A stretch of 64,000 nucleotides of DNA from Solirhodobacter olei (GCF_004010155.1 NZ_RRYH01000021.1:62001-126000), one strand, 5' to 3'; positions 32,525-41,393 are shown, counted from the first letter of the stretch. Translations and numbers: made by a program. The notes: generated by a model from the letters alone, not told the origin.

Positions 32525-33742
32525 ATGGGCGGCTTCGGCGAACTCGGCCTGAACGACCACCTCCTTGCCCGGCTCGCCGAGGCGGGGCTGGCGGAGCCGA
32601 CACCAATCCAGGCGCAGGCGATCCCGGCGGCGCTGGCCGGGCGCGACCTGCTTGGCCTCGCCCAGACCGGAACGGGGAAGACCGCGGCCTTCGGCCTCGC
32701 CCTTGTGCAGCGGCTGATGCGGATCGGAAAGCCACCCGCCCCAGGCACCGCCCGGTCTCTTGTTCTCGTGCCCACGCGGGAGCTTGCGGCGCAGGTCGGC
32801 CGCGCACTCTCGGGGTTCGCAAAGGGGAGCCACATCAAGGTGCTCTGGGTCGCCGGTGGCACCTCCATGGGCCGGCAGGAGGAGCGGCTCGCCCCCGGGA
32901 TCGACATCCTCGTGGCCACGCCCGGGCGCCTTATCGACCTGCTGAAGCGGCAGGCGGTGACGCTTGACGCGGTGCGCAACCTCGTGCTCGACGAGGCCGA
33001 CCACATGCTCGACCTCGGCTTCGGACCGGGGCTGGAGCGGATCGGCCGGCAGCTGCCCGCGAAGCGGCAGGTGCTGATGTTCTCCGCCACCATGCCGCCG
33101 CAGATCGAGGCGCTGGCCCAGGGCTGGCTCTCCGATCCCGTGCGCATCGCGGTCGCCCCGCCCGGCCGCCCGGCGGAGAAGCTGTCCCAGGCGGTGCATT
33201 TCACCTCCGGCCGGGCCAAGGCGGCGCTGTTGCGGACCTATCTCGACGGCCACCCCGGCGAACGCGCGCTGGTCTTCGCCCGCACCAAGGACGGGGCCGG
33301 CAAGCTCGCAGCTCTGCTGACCCATTGGGGCATCGCAGCAGAGCCGATCCACGGAGACCGGACCCAGACGGAGCGGAGCGCCGCACTGGAGGGCTTCCGC
33401 TCGGGCACGACGCTGGTGCTGGTCGCGACCGACCTCGCCGCCCGGGGGATCGACATTCCCGGCGTCGGCCATGTCTACAACTACGACCTGCCCGCGACGG
33501 CGGAGGCCTATGTTCACCGCATCGGCCGCACCGCCCGCGCCGGTGCCGAGGGCCGCGCCATCAGCCTCTGCGCCCCGGCCGAGATGGAGGCGCTCGCGGC
33601 GATCGAGACGGCGCTCGGCCAGAAGCTCGCGGTGGCAGGCGGCACGCCGCACGCCGCGGCGCCATCCACGCCCGGCCCCCGGCGCGAGGGACGCAAGCCC
33701 CGTGTCAAACCCTCTCGCCCCGGACCGCGCCGCGGCCGGTGA
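32525..33742 (+). CDS. DEAD-box ATP-dependent RNA helicase (RhlE-like)
   Basis: A 405-residue RNA helicase. In order: Q motif (PTPIQAQAIP), motif I (AQTGTGKTAAF), Ia (PTRELAAQV), II (VLDEADHMLDLG), III (FSATMPP), V (ATDLAARGIDIP) and VI (HRIGRTARAG). A short basic tail (PGPRREGRKPRVKPSRPGP) may bind RNA. ATG is used rather than the GTG one codon upstream. It starts 7 bases after the dehydratase stop, so it is co-transcribed with it. Confidence 0.94.
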   Translation: MGGFGELGLNDHLLARLAEAGLAEPTPIQAQAIPAALAGRDLLGLAQTGTGKTAAFGLALVQRLMRIGKPPAPGTARSLVLVPTRELAAQVGRALSGFAKGSHIKVLWVAGGTSMGRQEERLAPGIDILVATPGRLIDLLKRQAVTLDAVRNLVLDEADHMLDLGFGPGLERIGRQLPAKRQVLMFSATMPPQIEALAQGWLSDPVRIAVAPPGRPAEKLSQAVHFTSGRAKAALLRTYLDGHPGERALVFARTKDGAGKLAALLTHWGIAAEPIHGDRTQTERSAALEGFRSGTTLVLVATDLAARGIDIPGVGHVYNYDLPATAEAYVHRIGRTARAGAEGRAISLCAPAEMEALAAIETALGQKLAVAGGTPHAAAPSTPGPRREGRKPRVKPSRPGPRRGR

Positions 33743-33980
33743 CCGGCCCGCGCGCAGGCCGAGCAGCCGCAAGGCGAATTCCGGCAATAAAGTGCAAGCG
33801 AGGCGTGTGCATTAATGCTTCGTTAACTACCGCCTCCTAACGTCGACCCTGCACAAGGGACGCCGGGCAACCGGGGAGTAACGAGTAACCGGCGGGGTCC
33901 GGCGCGCCCGATCTTCGGGTTGGCCGGGCCCTGTCTTGTCTGCCTTGCGGCCGGGCCGGGCCTTCGGCTATCTGCGGGAG
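33743..33980. promoter_or_regulatory. Structured intergenic region with CtrA box upstream of tdk
   Basis: A 238-base gap. A full CtrA consensus lies at 33812-33827. Downstream of it, about 33850-33945, is a GC-rich stretch with several short inverted repeats, including CCCGATCTTCGGG (33907-33919) and GCCGGGC/GGCCGGGCC elements. No protein frame with a ribosome site fits this stretch except tdk at its end. It could be a 5' leader or a separate small RNA. Confidence 0.45.
33812..33827 (+). promoter_or_regulatory. CtrA-binding box (TTAA-N7-TTAAC)
   Basis: TTAA-TGCTTCG-TTAAC matches the CtrA consensus at every defined base. It lies about 155 bases before the tdk start, so a transcript beginning just downstream would have a long leader. 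CtrA binding is inferred from the match. Confidence 0.55.
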
Positions 33981-34571
33981 ATGGCCAAGCTCTATTTCCA
34001 GTATTCGACGATGAACGCGGGCAAGTCGACGCTGCTTCTCCAGGCGGCGCATAACTACCGCGAGCGCGGCATGGTGCCCTACCTCGTCACCGCACGCTTC
34101 GACACCCGCGCCGGCGAAGGGCGCATCGCCTCGCGCATCGGCATCGGGGAGCCGGCCGACACCTTCGGCCCCGAAGAGGACCTCTACGCCAAGATCGAGG
34201 CGCGGCTGGCCGAGGGTCCGGTGGCTTGCATCTTCTTCGACGAGGCGCAGTTCCTCTCCCGCACCCAGGTCTGGCAACTCGCCCGCGCGGTCGACGATCT
34301 CGGGGTGCCGATCATGTGCTACGGGCTGCGGGTGGATTTCCGGGGCGAGCTTTTCCCCGGCTCGGCCGCTCTGCTCGCGCTGGCCGACGAGATGCGCGAA
34401 GTCCGCACCATCTGTCACTGCGGCAAGAAAGCGACGATGGTGGTCCGCAAGGGTCCTGACGGCGCCGTGCTGCGCGACGGTGCGCAGGTGCAGGTCGGCG
34501 GGAACGAGACTTATGTCTCGCTCTGCCGCCGCCACTGGCGCGAGGCCGTGGGCGACGGGGCCGCGCCCTGA
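33981..34571 (+). CDS. tdk: Thymidine kinase
   Basis: A 196-residue type II thymidine kinase of the salvage pathway. It has a P-loop at residues 9-17 (STMNAGKST), FFDEAQFL (Walker B with the catalytic Glu) and the lasso-domain zinc cysteines in ICHCGKKA and the C-terminal CRRHW. The start MAKLYFQYSTMN matches the family and follows GCGGGAG. The VOC gene follows after 25 bases. Confidence 0.95.
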   Translation: MAKLYFQYSTMNAGKSTLLLQAAHNYRERGMVPYLVTARFDTRAGEGRIASRIGIGEPADTFGPEEDLYAKIEARLAEGPVACIFFDEAQFLSRTQVWQLARAVDDLGVPIMCYGLRVDFRGELFPGSAALLALADEMREVRTICHCGKKATMVVRKGPDGAVLRDGAQVQVGGNETYVSLCRRHWREAVGDGAAP

Positions 34572-34596
34572 TGCCCGCCCGCCGGGGAAGGCGCGG

Positions 34597-35016
34597 ATGA
34601 GCAACGCCCTCGTCCCTGAACTCGCGGTCTCCGACTGGCAGACATCCCGCCGGTTCTATTGCCAAACCATCGGCTTCAGCTGCCTCTACGAGCGGCCGGA
34701 AGAGGGGTTCAGCTACCTCGCGCTTGACGCGGCAGAACTGATGATCGATCAGATCGACCTCGGGCGGACCTTCGATGACGGTCACGCGCCGGAGGGGCGG
34801 CCCTTCGGGCGCGGCCTCAACCTGCAGATCAGGGTGCCCGCCATCCGCCCGCTTCTTGCCGCGCTGGAGGCCGCAGGGTGGCCGCTGCTCCTGCCCCCTG
34901 AGGATCGCTGGTACCGGCGCGACGATGGTGCGCTTGGCAACCGGCAGTTCGTTGTCGCCGATCCCGACGGCTACCTTCTGCGCTTTTACGAGGACCTCGG
35001 TTGGCGCAAGATCTGA
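34597..35016 (+). CDS. VOC family protein (bleomycin resistance/glyoxalase-like)
   Basis: A 139-residue two-module VOC-fold protein. ALVPELAVSDWQTSRRFYC at the N terminus and GNRQFVVADPDGYLLRFYED at the C terminus are the standard first and last strands, and the latter gives a Glu ligand. Single-domain members often bind and sequester antibiotics of the bleomycin type, but many are metal-dependent enzymes with unknown substrates. It lies between tdk and selD on the same strand. Confidence 0.86.
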   Translation: MSNALVPELAVSDWQTSRRFYCQTIGFSCLYERPEEGFSYLALDAAELMIDQIDLGRTFDDGHAPEGRPFGRGLNLQIRVPAIRPLLAALEAAGWPLLLPPEDRWYRRDDGALGNRQFVVADPDGYLLRFYEDLGWRKI

Positions 35017-35062
35017 TGGCCCGGCCCCGCCCTTCGGACCCGCCGCAGCGCGCTTGGGAGAG

Positions 35063-37252
35063 ATGATGACCATGCAGCCGCAGATCCCCCTGACCCGCGA
35101 CCTCGTGCTGATCGGCGGCGGTCATGCCCATGCGCTGGTATTGCTGCGCTGGGGGATGAAGCCCCTGCCCGGCACCCGGCTGACCGTCATCGATCCGAAC
35201 CCGACTGCGCCCTATACCGGCATGCTCCCGGGCCTGATCGCCGGACACTACGCCCCGGAGGAGCTGCAGATCGATCTCGTCCGGCTCGCCCGACATGCCG
35301 GCGCCCGGCTGATCCTTGGCCGCGCGACGGGGATCGACCGTGCCGCGCGGCGCATCGCGGTGCCCGGCCGGCCGGACGTACGCTACGACCTGGCCTCGAT
35401 CGACATCGGTATCACCTCCGACCTGCCCAGCCTTCCCGGCGCAGCGGAGCATGCGGTGGCGGCCAAGCCGCTCGGCGCCTATGCCGTGCGGTGGGACGCG
35501 TTCGTTGCCGCCCCGCCCGATCCCGCGCCGGTGGTGATCCTCGGCGCCGGGCTGGCGGGGGCGGAACTGGCGCTGGCCACGGCGCACCGGCTGCGCCGCG
35601 CGGGAATCGAACGGCCCGAGGTAAGCCTTGTCGAGCAGGCCGCCACGCCGCTGGCCGGGGTTGGCGCCGCGACCCGCCGGGCGCTTCTGCGCCACATGGC
35701 GCGGCAGGGGGTGGAGCTGATCACAGGCACCACGGCGGCCGAGGTCACGGAAGGCGCGGTGCGGCTGTCCGATGGCCGGGTGCTGCCCTCGGCCTTCACT
35801 CTCACCGCCACCGGCGCACGGCCGCATCCCTGGCTGGCGCAGACCGGGCTGGAGCTGACCGACGGCTTCATCACCGTCGGCCCCACCCTGCGCTCGACGA
35901 CCGACCCGGCGATCTTCGCAGCCGGCGACTGCGCCCACCTGGCCCATGCGCCACGGCCCAAGGCCGGGGTCTTCGCGGTGCGCGAGGCGCCGGTTCTCTT
36001 CCGCAACCTCAGGGCCGCCCTGACCGGCGCGCGCCCGCGCCGATACCACCCGCAGCGGGACTACCTGAAGCTCGTCTCCACCGGCGGACGGGGAGCGGTA
36101 GCCGACAAATGGGGCCGTGCGCTGGACGGGTGGCTGCTGTGGCGCTGGAAGGACCGGATCGACCGGCGCTTCATGCGGATGTTCCGGCACCTGCCACAGA
36201 TGCCGCCGCCCCACCTGCCGCACCCCCTGACGCTTGGCGTGGCAGAGGAGCTTTCGGGTTCAAAACCGCTCTGCGGTGGCTGCGGCGCGAAGATCGGGCC
36301 GGGGGCCCTGGCGGCGGCGCTCAGCGGGCTGCCCGGGCCGCAGCGGGCCGACGTCCTCTCCGGCCCCGGCGACGATGCGGCGGTGATCGAGCTTGGATCG
36401 ACCCGCGAGGTGATCACGACCGACCACCTCCGCGCCTTCTGCGAGGATCCGTACCTGATGGCCCGGATCGCGGCGACCCATGCCCTGGGCGACATCTGGG
36501 CGATGGGCGCGGCCCCGCGCGCGGCGCTGGTGCAGGTGACGGTCCCGCGCGCCTCCGAAAGGCTGCAGGCCGACATGATGGCAGAGCTGATGGCCGCGGC
36601 CTCCGCGGTCTTCCGCGCCGCAGGGGCCGATATCGTTGGCGGTCATTCCTCGATCGGGGCGGAGCTGACGATCGGCTTCACGGTGACCGGTCTCGCCGAG
36701 AGACCCATCTCCAAGGCCGGCGCACAGCCCGGCGACGCGCTGATCCTGACCAAGCCCCTCGGCACCGGCACCGTGCTGGCCGCCGAGATGGCCCGTGCCG
36801 CGCCCGGCGACGCGGTGGCGGCCGCCTGGGCTTCGATGATCCGCCCCCTCGGCCCGGCGGCCGCGATCCTCGCCCCCGAGGCCCATGCGATGACCGACGT
36901 CACCGGCTTCGGCCTCGCTGGGCATCTGCTGGAGATCCTCGAGGCCTCTGGCGCCGCAGTCGAAATCGACCTCGACGCAGTGCCGTGCCTGCCGGGTGCC
37001 GAGGCGCTCGCGGCGGCGGGTGAGGCGTCCACGCTCGCGCCGGCCAACCTCGCCGCCGTGGCGCCGCAGCTTTCGGTGCCCGAGGGGCCGAAGGCGGCGC
37101 TGCTGGTCGATCCGCAGACCGGCGGCGGGCTGCTGGCCGCGGTGCCGGGTGCGGCGGCGGAGGGGCTGCTGACGCAGCTGCGCGCGGCCGGCGAGGAGGC
37201 CGCGATCATCGGACGGGTGGTGGCGGGGACGCCGCATATCGCAGCCGCCTGA
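35063..37252 (+). CDS. selD: Flavoprotein-SelD fusion (selenide, water dikinase)
   Basis: About 729 residues in two parts. Residues 1-390 are a pyridine-nucleotide-disulfide oxidoreductase-like flavoprotein (VLIGGGHAHALVLLRWG at the N terminus, ILGAGLAGAELALATAHRLR in the middle, AAGDCAHLAHAPRP near the end). Residues about 400-729 are selenophosphate synthetase. Cys407 and Lys410 (CGAK) match Cys17 and Lys20 of E. coli SelD, and SGPGDDAAVI, VGGHSSIGAE and MTDVTGFGLAGH are its nucleotide and metal motifs. There is no in-frame selenocysteine codon. Two adjacent ATG codons make the exact start uncertain by one residue. selU lies convergently 87 bases away. Confidence 0.93.
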   Translation: MMTMQPQIPLTRDLVLIGGGHAHALVLLRWGMKPLPGTRLTVIDPNPTAPYTGMLPGLIAGHYAPEELQIDLVRLARHAGARLILGRATGIDRAARRIAVPGRPDVRYDLASIDIGITSDLPSLPGAAEHAVAAKPLGAYAVRWDAFVAAPPDPAPVVILGAGLAGAELALATAHRLRRAGIERPEVSLVEQAATPLAGVGAATRRALLRHMARQGVELITGTTAAEVTEGAVRLSDGRVLPSAFTLTATGARPHPWLAQTGLELTDGFITVGPTLRSTTDPAIFAAGDCAHLAHAPRPKAGVFAVREAPVLFRNLRAALTGARPRRYHPQRDYLKLVSTGGRGAVADKWGRALDGWLLWRWKDRIDRRFMRMFRHLPQMPPPHLPHPLTLGVAEELSGSKPLCGGCGAKIGPGALAAALSGLPGPQRADVLSGPGDDAAVIELGSTREVITTDHLRAFCEDPYLMARIAATHALGDIWAMGAAPRAALVQVTVPRASERLQADMMAELMAAASAVFRAAGADIVGGHSSIGAELTIGFTVTGLAERPISKAGAQPGDALILTKPLGTGTVLAAEMARAAPGDAVAAAWASMIRPLGPAAAILAPEAHAMTDVTGFGLAGHLLEILEASGAAVEIDLDAVPCLPGAEALAAAGEASTLAPANLAAVAPQLSVPEGPKAALLVDPQTGGGLLAAVPGAAAEGLLTQLRAAGEEAAIIGRVVAGTPHIAAA

Positions 37253-37274
37253 ACCCGTGGCAGGGGCCGGATGC

Positions 37275-37326
37275 GAGTATTTGGGCCAAGGAGAAGCACA
37301 GGGTTTTCTTCTTGGCTGAAATACTC
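37275..37326. repeat. Long imperfect palindrome between selD and selU (bidirectional terminator-like)
   Basis: GAGTATTTGGGCCAAGGAGAA pairs with a downstream inverted copy at 18 of 21 positions around a roughly 10-base loop. It lies exactly between two convergent genes, where it could end both transcripts. From memory, similar GAGTATTT palindromes occur between genes in many Rhodobacteraceae genomes. Confidence 0.6.
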
Positions 37327-37339
37327 CCTTTGGTGCGGC

Positions 37340-38392
37340 TCAGAACCCCGCGATACGCTCGGCCAGCCTGTCCGCGAGAGGGGCCAGGGTTTCCGGCGTG
37401 AGGTCGGGCGTCGAGAACACCTCCGAACCTTCGGTGGCCGTGCGGGCGCGCTGCTTGGCGTAGCGCGGGTCGTAGTGATGCTCCATCAGCCCGGCGGCCA
37501 GCGGCTCGAAGCGGCCCGTGGCCGCAAGCCCCTGCCAATGCTCGATCCGTTCGGCGGGATGGTGCGGGCGTAGCAGATCGATCACCCGGGCGATCTCGTC
37601 CGGGTCGGCGGTAAGATCGGCATAGGCGCGTGCGAGGTAGCGGGCGCGGGCGGCAAGCGGGGCGGCGACGGAAAGGCGCGGGGCCGCGCGCATCGCCTTC
37701 CAGAGCGGCGGCGGGAGCGAGACATCGCCAACCTTGCTCGATTCTGCTTCCACCACCACGGGGCGGGCGGGATCGAGCCGCAGGAGAGCGGCGGCAAGGC
37801 GGCTTTCGAAAGCCTTCTGCGCCGGCTGCCCGCCGGCGCGATGGCCGAAGAGAGAGCCACGGTGATTGGCGAGCCCCTCGAGGTCGATCACCTGCACCCC
37901 GCGCGCGGCGAGAAGGTGCAGAAGCTCCGTCTTGGCGCTGCCGGTATTGCCGTCGAGCAGGACCACGCGCGAGGGCACCGGCGCCTCGTGGACCGCCTGC
38001 ACCACAAGCGAACGATAGGCCTTGTAGCCGCCCTTGATCGTGTCCACCCGCCAGCCGATCTGCGCCAGGATCGAGGCGAAGGAGCCCGATCGCTGCCCGC
38101 CGCGCCAGCAGTAGACCAGAGGCTTCCAGCCCCCGGGCTTCTCTGCCAGCGGCCCTTCCAGATGGCGCGCGGCATTGCGGGCGACCAGCGCGGCGCCGAT
38201 CTTGCGGGCGCGGAACGGGCTGTCCTGCGTGTAGATCGTGCCGACGCGGGCGCGTTCCTCGTTGTCGAGCGCGGGCAGGCTGATCGCGCCGGGGATATGA
38301 TCCTCCTCCCATTCGGCGGGGGAGCGGACGTCGATGATCTCGTCGAAGTCGAGCGTGGCGAGGTCCGAAAGGGCGGTGAGCGTGACGGGCAT
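37340..38392 (-). CDS. selU: tRNA 2-selenouridine synthase
   Basis: A 350-residue enzyme (SelU/MnmH/YbbB) that replaces the sulfur of 2-thiouridine at tRNA position 34 with selenium, using selenophosphate. The N-terminal rhodanese domain has the active Cys95 in YCWRGGQRS, and DVRSPAEWEEDHIPGA is its rhodanese signature. The C-terminal P-loop domain has DGNTGSAKTELL at residues 147-158. The ATG is the only methionine near the family start; no strong ribosome site is seen. It is the last gene of a nth-kinase-permease-selU series and is convergent with selD, which supplies its substrate. Confidence 0.94.
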   Translation of the reverse strand: MPVTLTALSDLATLDFDEIIDVRSPAEWEEDHIPGAISLPALDNEERARVGTIYTQDSPFRARKIGAALVARNAARHLEGPLAEKPGGWKPLVYCWRGGQRSGSFASILAQIGWRVDTIKGGYKAYRSLVVQAVHEAPVPSRVVLLDGNTGSAKTELLHLLAARGVQVIDLEGLANHRGSLFGHRAGGQPAQKAFESRLAAALLRLDPARPVVVEAESSKVGDVSLPPPLWKAMRAAPRLSVAAPLAARARYLARAYADLTADPDEIARVIDLLRPHHPAERIEHWQGLAATGRFEPLAAGLMEHHYDPRYAKQRARTATEGSEVFSTPDLTPETLAPLADRLAERIAGF

Positions 38393-38430
38393 GGCAGAGG
38401 CATAGCCGATGGCGCGCGGCGCCGGAAGCC

Positions 38431-39630
38431 TCAGGCGGCAGCCGGTTCGCCGAAGATCACCGCCACCCCGCCAAGCACGGCCAGTGCCGCGAAGGCAAAC
38501 GCCAGGCCCGCCCGCCTGCGCCGCGCAGCACGCAGGCTCGCGACAGCCGCCTGAAGCGTGTAATAGGCCGCGAAGGCGCGGGAGGCATAGGCGATGATGT
38601 GGAAGACGTCGGCCACCCAGGTCAGGCAGAGCCCGAACCCCGCCAGAAGGCCGTAGCCCACCCGCTCGGTCAGCCTGCGATGGGTCAGCTCCGCGATCAG
38701 CCCTCCGCCGCCGCCGGTATCGGCAACCGCCGCCGAGAACTGCGCCGCCAGCGCCCCGGCGACCAGGATCACCGGCAGGATCGGTGTCACATGCGCCATC
38801 ATCCCGAGGATCGCCGTCTCCGACAGCTTCACCTCGCCCTTCGGGAAGGAATAGGCGAGGAGTGCGATATAGCTCAGGTAGACCAGCGCCGAGACGATCT
38901 GCGCCCATCGCATGGAACGTTCCCGCACCGGCTCCGGATACTCCGCGCCGAGGTAGCGCGAGGTCTCGAACCCCTGCACGATGACGATCAGCCCGAAACC
39001 GACGCTGAGCGCATGCCAGCCCGAAAGCGTGGGCGCGAGGCTTTGCAGCGCGCCGGCCGTCACCTTGCCCGCGAAGAAGAGCACGAGGCCCGCGAGCAGG
39101 CCGCCGATGATCGAGAGATTGACGGTGACGGAGCCGTATTCGATCCGCTCCAGCAACTTGAACCCCCTCGTCCAGCCGACGCTGAGGATCACCGCGTAGA
39201 CCGCCGAGGTCACCAGATGGGCGGCGAGCGTCCCGTGCCACGGCGTCAGCCGCGTGGCGAAGGCGCCGAAGAGGTTGAGGTAGTAGCAGACGGAGATCAC
39301 ATAGGCGAAGGCCAGCGCCCAGTCCGACAGCCGCGCCAGCGCCAGCTCCGCTGGCGGGCGGGCCGTGTCGGTCTCCACCCCCGTCGCCATGGAATAGCGG
39401 ATCGCCGCGCCGAAGGCCCAGGCCGCTGCGCAGAGAAGTGCCATGGCGACCGGCGCAAAGCGGCCGTAGCTGGCATCCAGAAGGGGGCCAAGGACGAGGA
39501 AGCCCGAGCCGATGATGGAGGCGAGCGGCGTGATCGTCGCGCGCCAGAGGCTCGATCCGCGCAGCCGCGGCCAGAGCAGGATCCCGGCAAGCGCCAGGGC
39601 GGTGACAAGGACGGCGGCGGAGGTCAGCAT
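38431..39630 (-). CDS. Polytopic membrane protein, APC/permease-like
   Basis: A 399-residue inner-membrane protein with about ten to twelve hydrophobic segments. The N terminus SIIGSGFLVLGPLL, with a Gly-x-Gly break in the first helices, resembles amino acid-polyamine-cation (APC) superfamily transporters. A charged loop at LGAEYPEPVRERSMRWAQ fits the APC loop after helix 6. No substrate can be named. It lies 19 bases after the PfkB kinase gene and 38 before selU, in one unit. Confidence 0.72.
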   Translation of the reverse strand: MLTSAAVLVTALALAGILLWPRLRGSSLWRATITPLASIIGSGFLVLGPLLDASYGRFAPVAMALLCAAAWAFGAAIRYSMATGVETDTARPPAELALARLSDWALAFAYVISVCYYLNLFGAFATRLTPWHGTLAAHLVTSAVYAVILSVGWTRGFKLLERIEYGSVTVNLSIIGGLLAGLVLFFAGKVTAGALQSLAPTLSGWHALSVGFGLIVIVQGFETSRYLGAEYPEPVRERSMRWAQIVSALVYLSYIALLAYSFPKGEVKLSETAILGMMAHVTPILPVILVAGALAAQFSAAVADTGGGGGLIAELTHRRLTERVGYGLLAGFGLCLTWVADVFHIIAYASRAFAAYYTLQAAVASLRAARRRRAGLAFAFAALAVLGGVAVIFGEPAAA

Positions 39631-39649
39631 CGATCCGCCCCCGCCCGGC

Positions 39650-40642
39650 TCAGAGTGCCCCGTGAGCCTGGAACAGCGCCCGCAGATCCGCCTCGGGCCG
39701 CGCGCCGACGTGGCTGATGATCTCCGAGGCCGCGATGCAGCCCATCCGGGTACAGGCCTCCAGGTCGTGCCCCTCGGTCAAGCTCCAGAGGAAGGCCCCG
39801 GCGAAAAGATCGCCCGCGCCGGTCGCATCGACGATCTTCGTCGGGATAGCGGGCACATGGCGGTGCTGTCCGTCCCACAGGACATGGGCGCCCTTCTCGC
39901 TCTCCGTCGCCGCGACGATGTCGACCTCGGCGGAGGCCGCCGCCATGGCGGTGGCGAAGTCGTCGGTCTGGTACATCGACATCAGCTCCGCCCGGTTGGC
40001 GAAGAGGAGGTCCACGTCCTCGCGGATCATGCGGCGGAAGGCGTCGCGGTGGCGCTCGACACAGAACGGGTCAGAAAGCGTCAGCGACACGCGGCCGCCG
40101 GCGGATTTGCAGGCTGCGATGGCCTTGGCGAAGGCCTCGTGGCTTTCCGGCCCATCGAAGCGGTAGCCCTCGAGGTAGATCCATTCCGCCTCGGCCATCT
40201 GGCGCTCGTCGATGTCGGATGGGGCGAGGAACTCGGTGACCCCGAGGTAGGTGTTCATCGAACGCTCGCCGTCGGGCGTAACGAGGATGATGCAGCGCCC
40301 GGTCTCCTGCTCCGCCGTCTTCGCGGCGAAGGGGGTCTCGTACACCGCGCCCTGCGCGCGCAGGTCATGGGTAAAGATCGCGCCGAGCTGGTCGTCCTTC
40401 ACCTTGCCGACATAGGCGGTGCGCCCGCCAAGCCTGGCCACGCCCGCGATCGTGTTGGCCGCCGAACCGCCGGAGACCTCCTCCGCCGGGCCGATATTGC
40501 CGTAAAGCTCGATCGCGCGGGGCATGTCGATCAGCTGCATGATCCCCTTCTCGATCCCGAGCCGGGCCAGCGCCTCCTCCTCGGCATGGGCGATCACGTC
40601 GACCATGGCATTGCCGATGCCGACGACCTGGAATTTCTTCAT
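39650..40642 (-). CDS. PfkB family carbohydrate/adenosine kinase
   Basis: A 330-residue ribokinase-fold kinase. It has the N-terminal pattern VVGIGNAMVDVIA, the GGSAANTIAGVARLGG loop for substrate binding and the C-terminal VDATGAGDLFAGAFL with the catalytic Asp. Close relatives in alphaproteobacteria are annotated as adenosine kinase; the exact nucleoside or sugar cannot be proved here. The start overlaps the nth stop as ATGA. Confidence 0.9.
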   Translation of the reverse strand: MKKFQVVGIGNAMVDVIAHAEEEALARLGIEKGIMQLIDMPRAIELYGNIGPAEEVSGGSAANTIAGVARLGGRTAYVGKVKDDQLGAIFTHDLRAQGAVYETPFAAKTAEQETGRCIILVTPDGERSMNTYLGVTEFLAPSDIDERQMAEAEWIYLEGYRFDGPESHEAFAKAIAACKSAGGRVSLTLSDPFCVERHRDAFRRMIREDVDLLFANRAELMSMYQTDDFATAMAAASAEVDIVAATESEKGAHVLWDGQHRHVPAIPTKIVDATGAGDLFAGAFLWSLTEGHDLEACTRMGCIAASEIISHVGARPEADLRALFQAHGAL

Positions 40643-41283
40643 TCTGTCTTGTCCTCGTATGGGCAAAGATCGCTGATCAGGCAGTCGCGGCAGCGGGGCT
40701 TGCGGGCGGTGCAGATGTAGCGGCCGTGCAGGATCAGCCAGTGATGCGCGTGCTGCTGGAACTCGGCGGGGATGTTGTCCTCGATCGCCCGCTCGACGGT
40801 TTCCACGTCCTTGCCGGGCGCGATGCCGGTGCGGTTGCCGACGCGGAAGATATGGGTATCGACTGCCTGGGCAGGCACATGCCACCACATGTTCAACACC
40901 ACATTCGCGGTCTTGCGCCCCACCCCCGGCAGCGCCTGAAGCGCGGCCCGGGAGGATGGCACCTCGCCGCCGTACTGGTCGACAAGGATCTGGCTCAGCC
41001 GGATGACGTTCTTGGCCTTGTTGCGGTAAAGGCCGATGGTCTTGATGTGCTCGATCAGGCCGTCCTCGCCGAGGGCCAGCATCTTCTGCGGCGTGTCGGC
41101 GATCTGGAATAGCCTGGCGGTGGCCTTGTTCACCCCGGCGTCGGTCGCCTGCGCCGACAGCGCCACCGCGACGAGCAGCGTATAGGCGTTGACATGCGCC
41201 AGTTCCCCCTTCGGTTCAGGCTCTGCGGCCTGGAACCGGCGGAAGACCTCTCGCAGGGTCAGAAAGTCGAGTTGCCGTGCCAT
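40639..41283 (-). CDS. nth: Endonuclease III
   Basis: A 214-residue base-excision glycosylase/AP lyase for oxidised pyrimidines. The helix-hairpin-helix and catalytic Lys are in LPGVGRKTANVVL, the catalytic Asp is in AVDTHIFRV and the [4Fe-4S] cluster has the C-x6-C-x2-C-x5-C pattern (CTARKPRCRDCLISDLC). The start MARQLDFLTLREVF is chosen over a longer open frame of low quality. It is coupled to the kinase gene by ATGA. Confidence 0.95.
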   Translation of the reverse strand: MARQLDFLTLREVFRRFQAAEPEPKGELAHVNAYTLLVAVALSAQATDAGVNKATARLFQIADTPQKMLALGEDGLIEHIKTIGLYRNKAKNVIRLSQILVDQYGGEVPSSRAALQALPGVGRKTANVVLNMWWHVPAQAVDTHIFRVGNRTGIAPGKDVETVERAIEDNIPAEFQQHAHHWLILHGRYICTARKPRCRDCLISDLCPYEDKTE

Positions 41284-41393
41284 CCGGCGCGGTATGCAAC
41301 GCGGCGCGCGTCCGGGCAAGCGGCGAGCGGGCCGGGATGCGGCAAATGCGGTCGATTTCGCCACCAAGGGCCACCGATTGTCGGCCGGAATGA

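Noticed and set aside
33743-33980. Known riboswitch (SAM-type, SAH or preQ1) upstream of tdk
   Set aside because: I compared the remembered conserved cores by eye and none fits; only unspecific GC-rich stems are seen.
36265-36295. Possible selenocysteine codon in the SelD active site
   Set aside because: The catalytic position is a normal TGC cysteine and no in-frame TGA occurs.
37340-39241. An apparent 633-residue protein containing SelU
   Set aside because: The upstream part is out of frame with the permease gene and lacks similarity; SelU begins at its own ATG at 38392.
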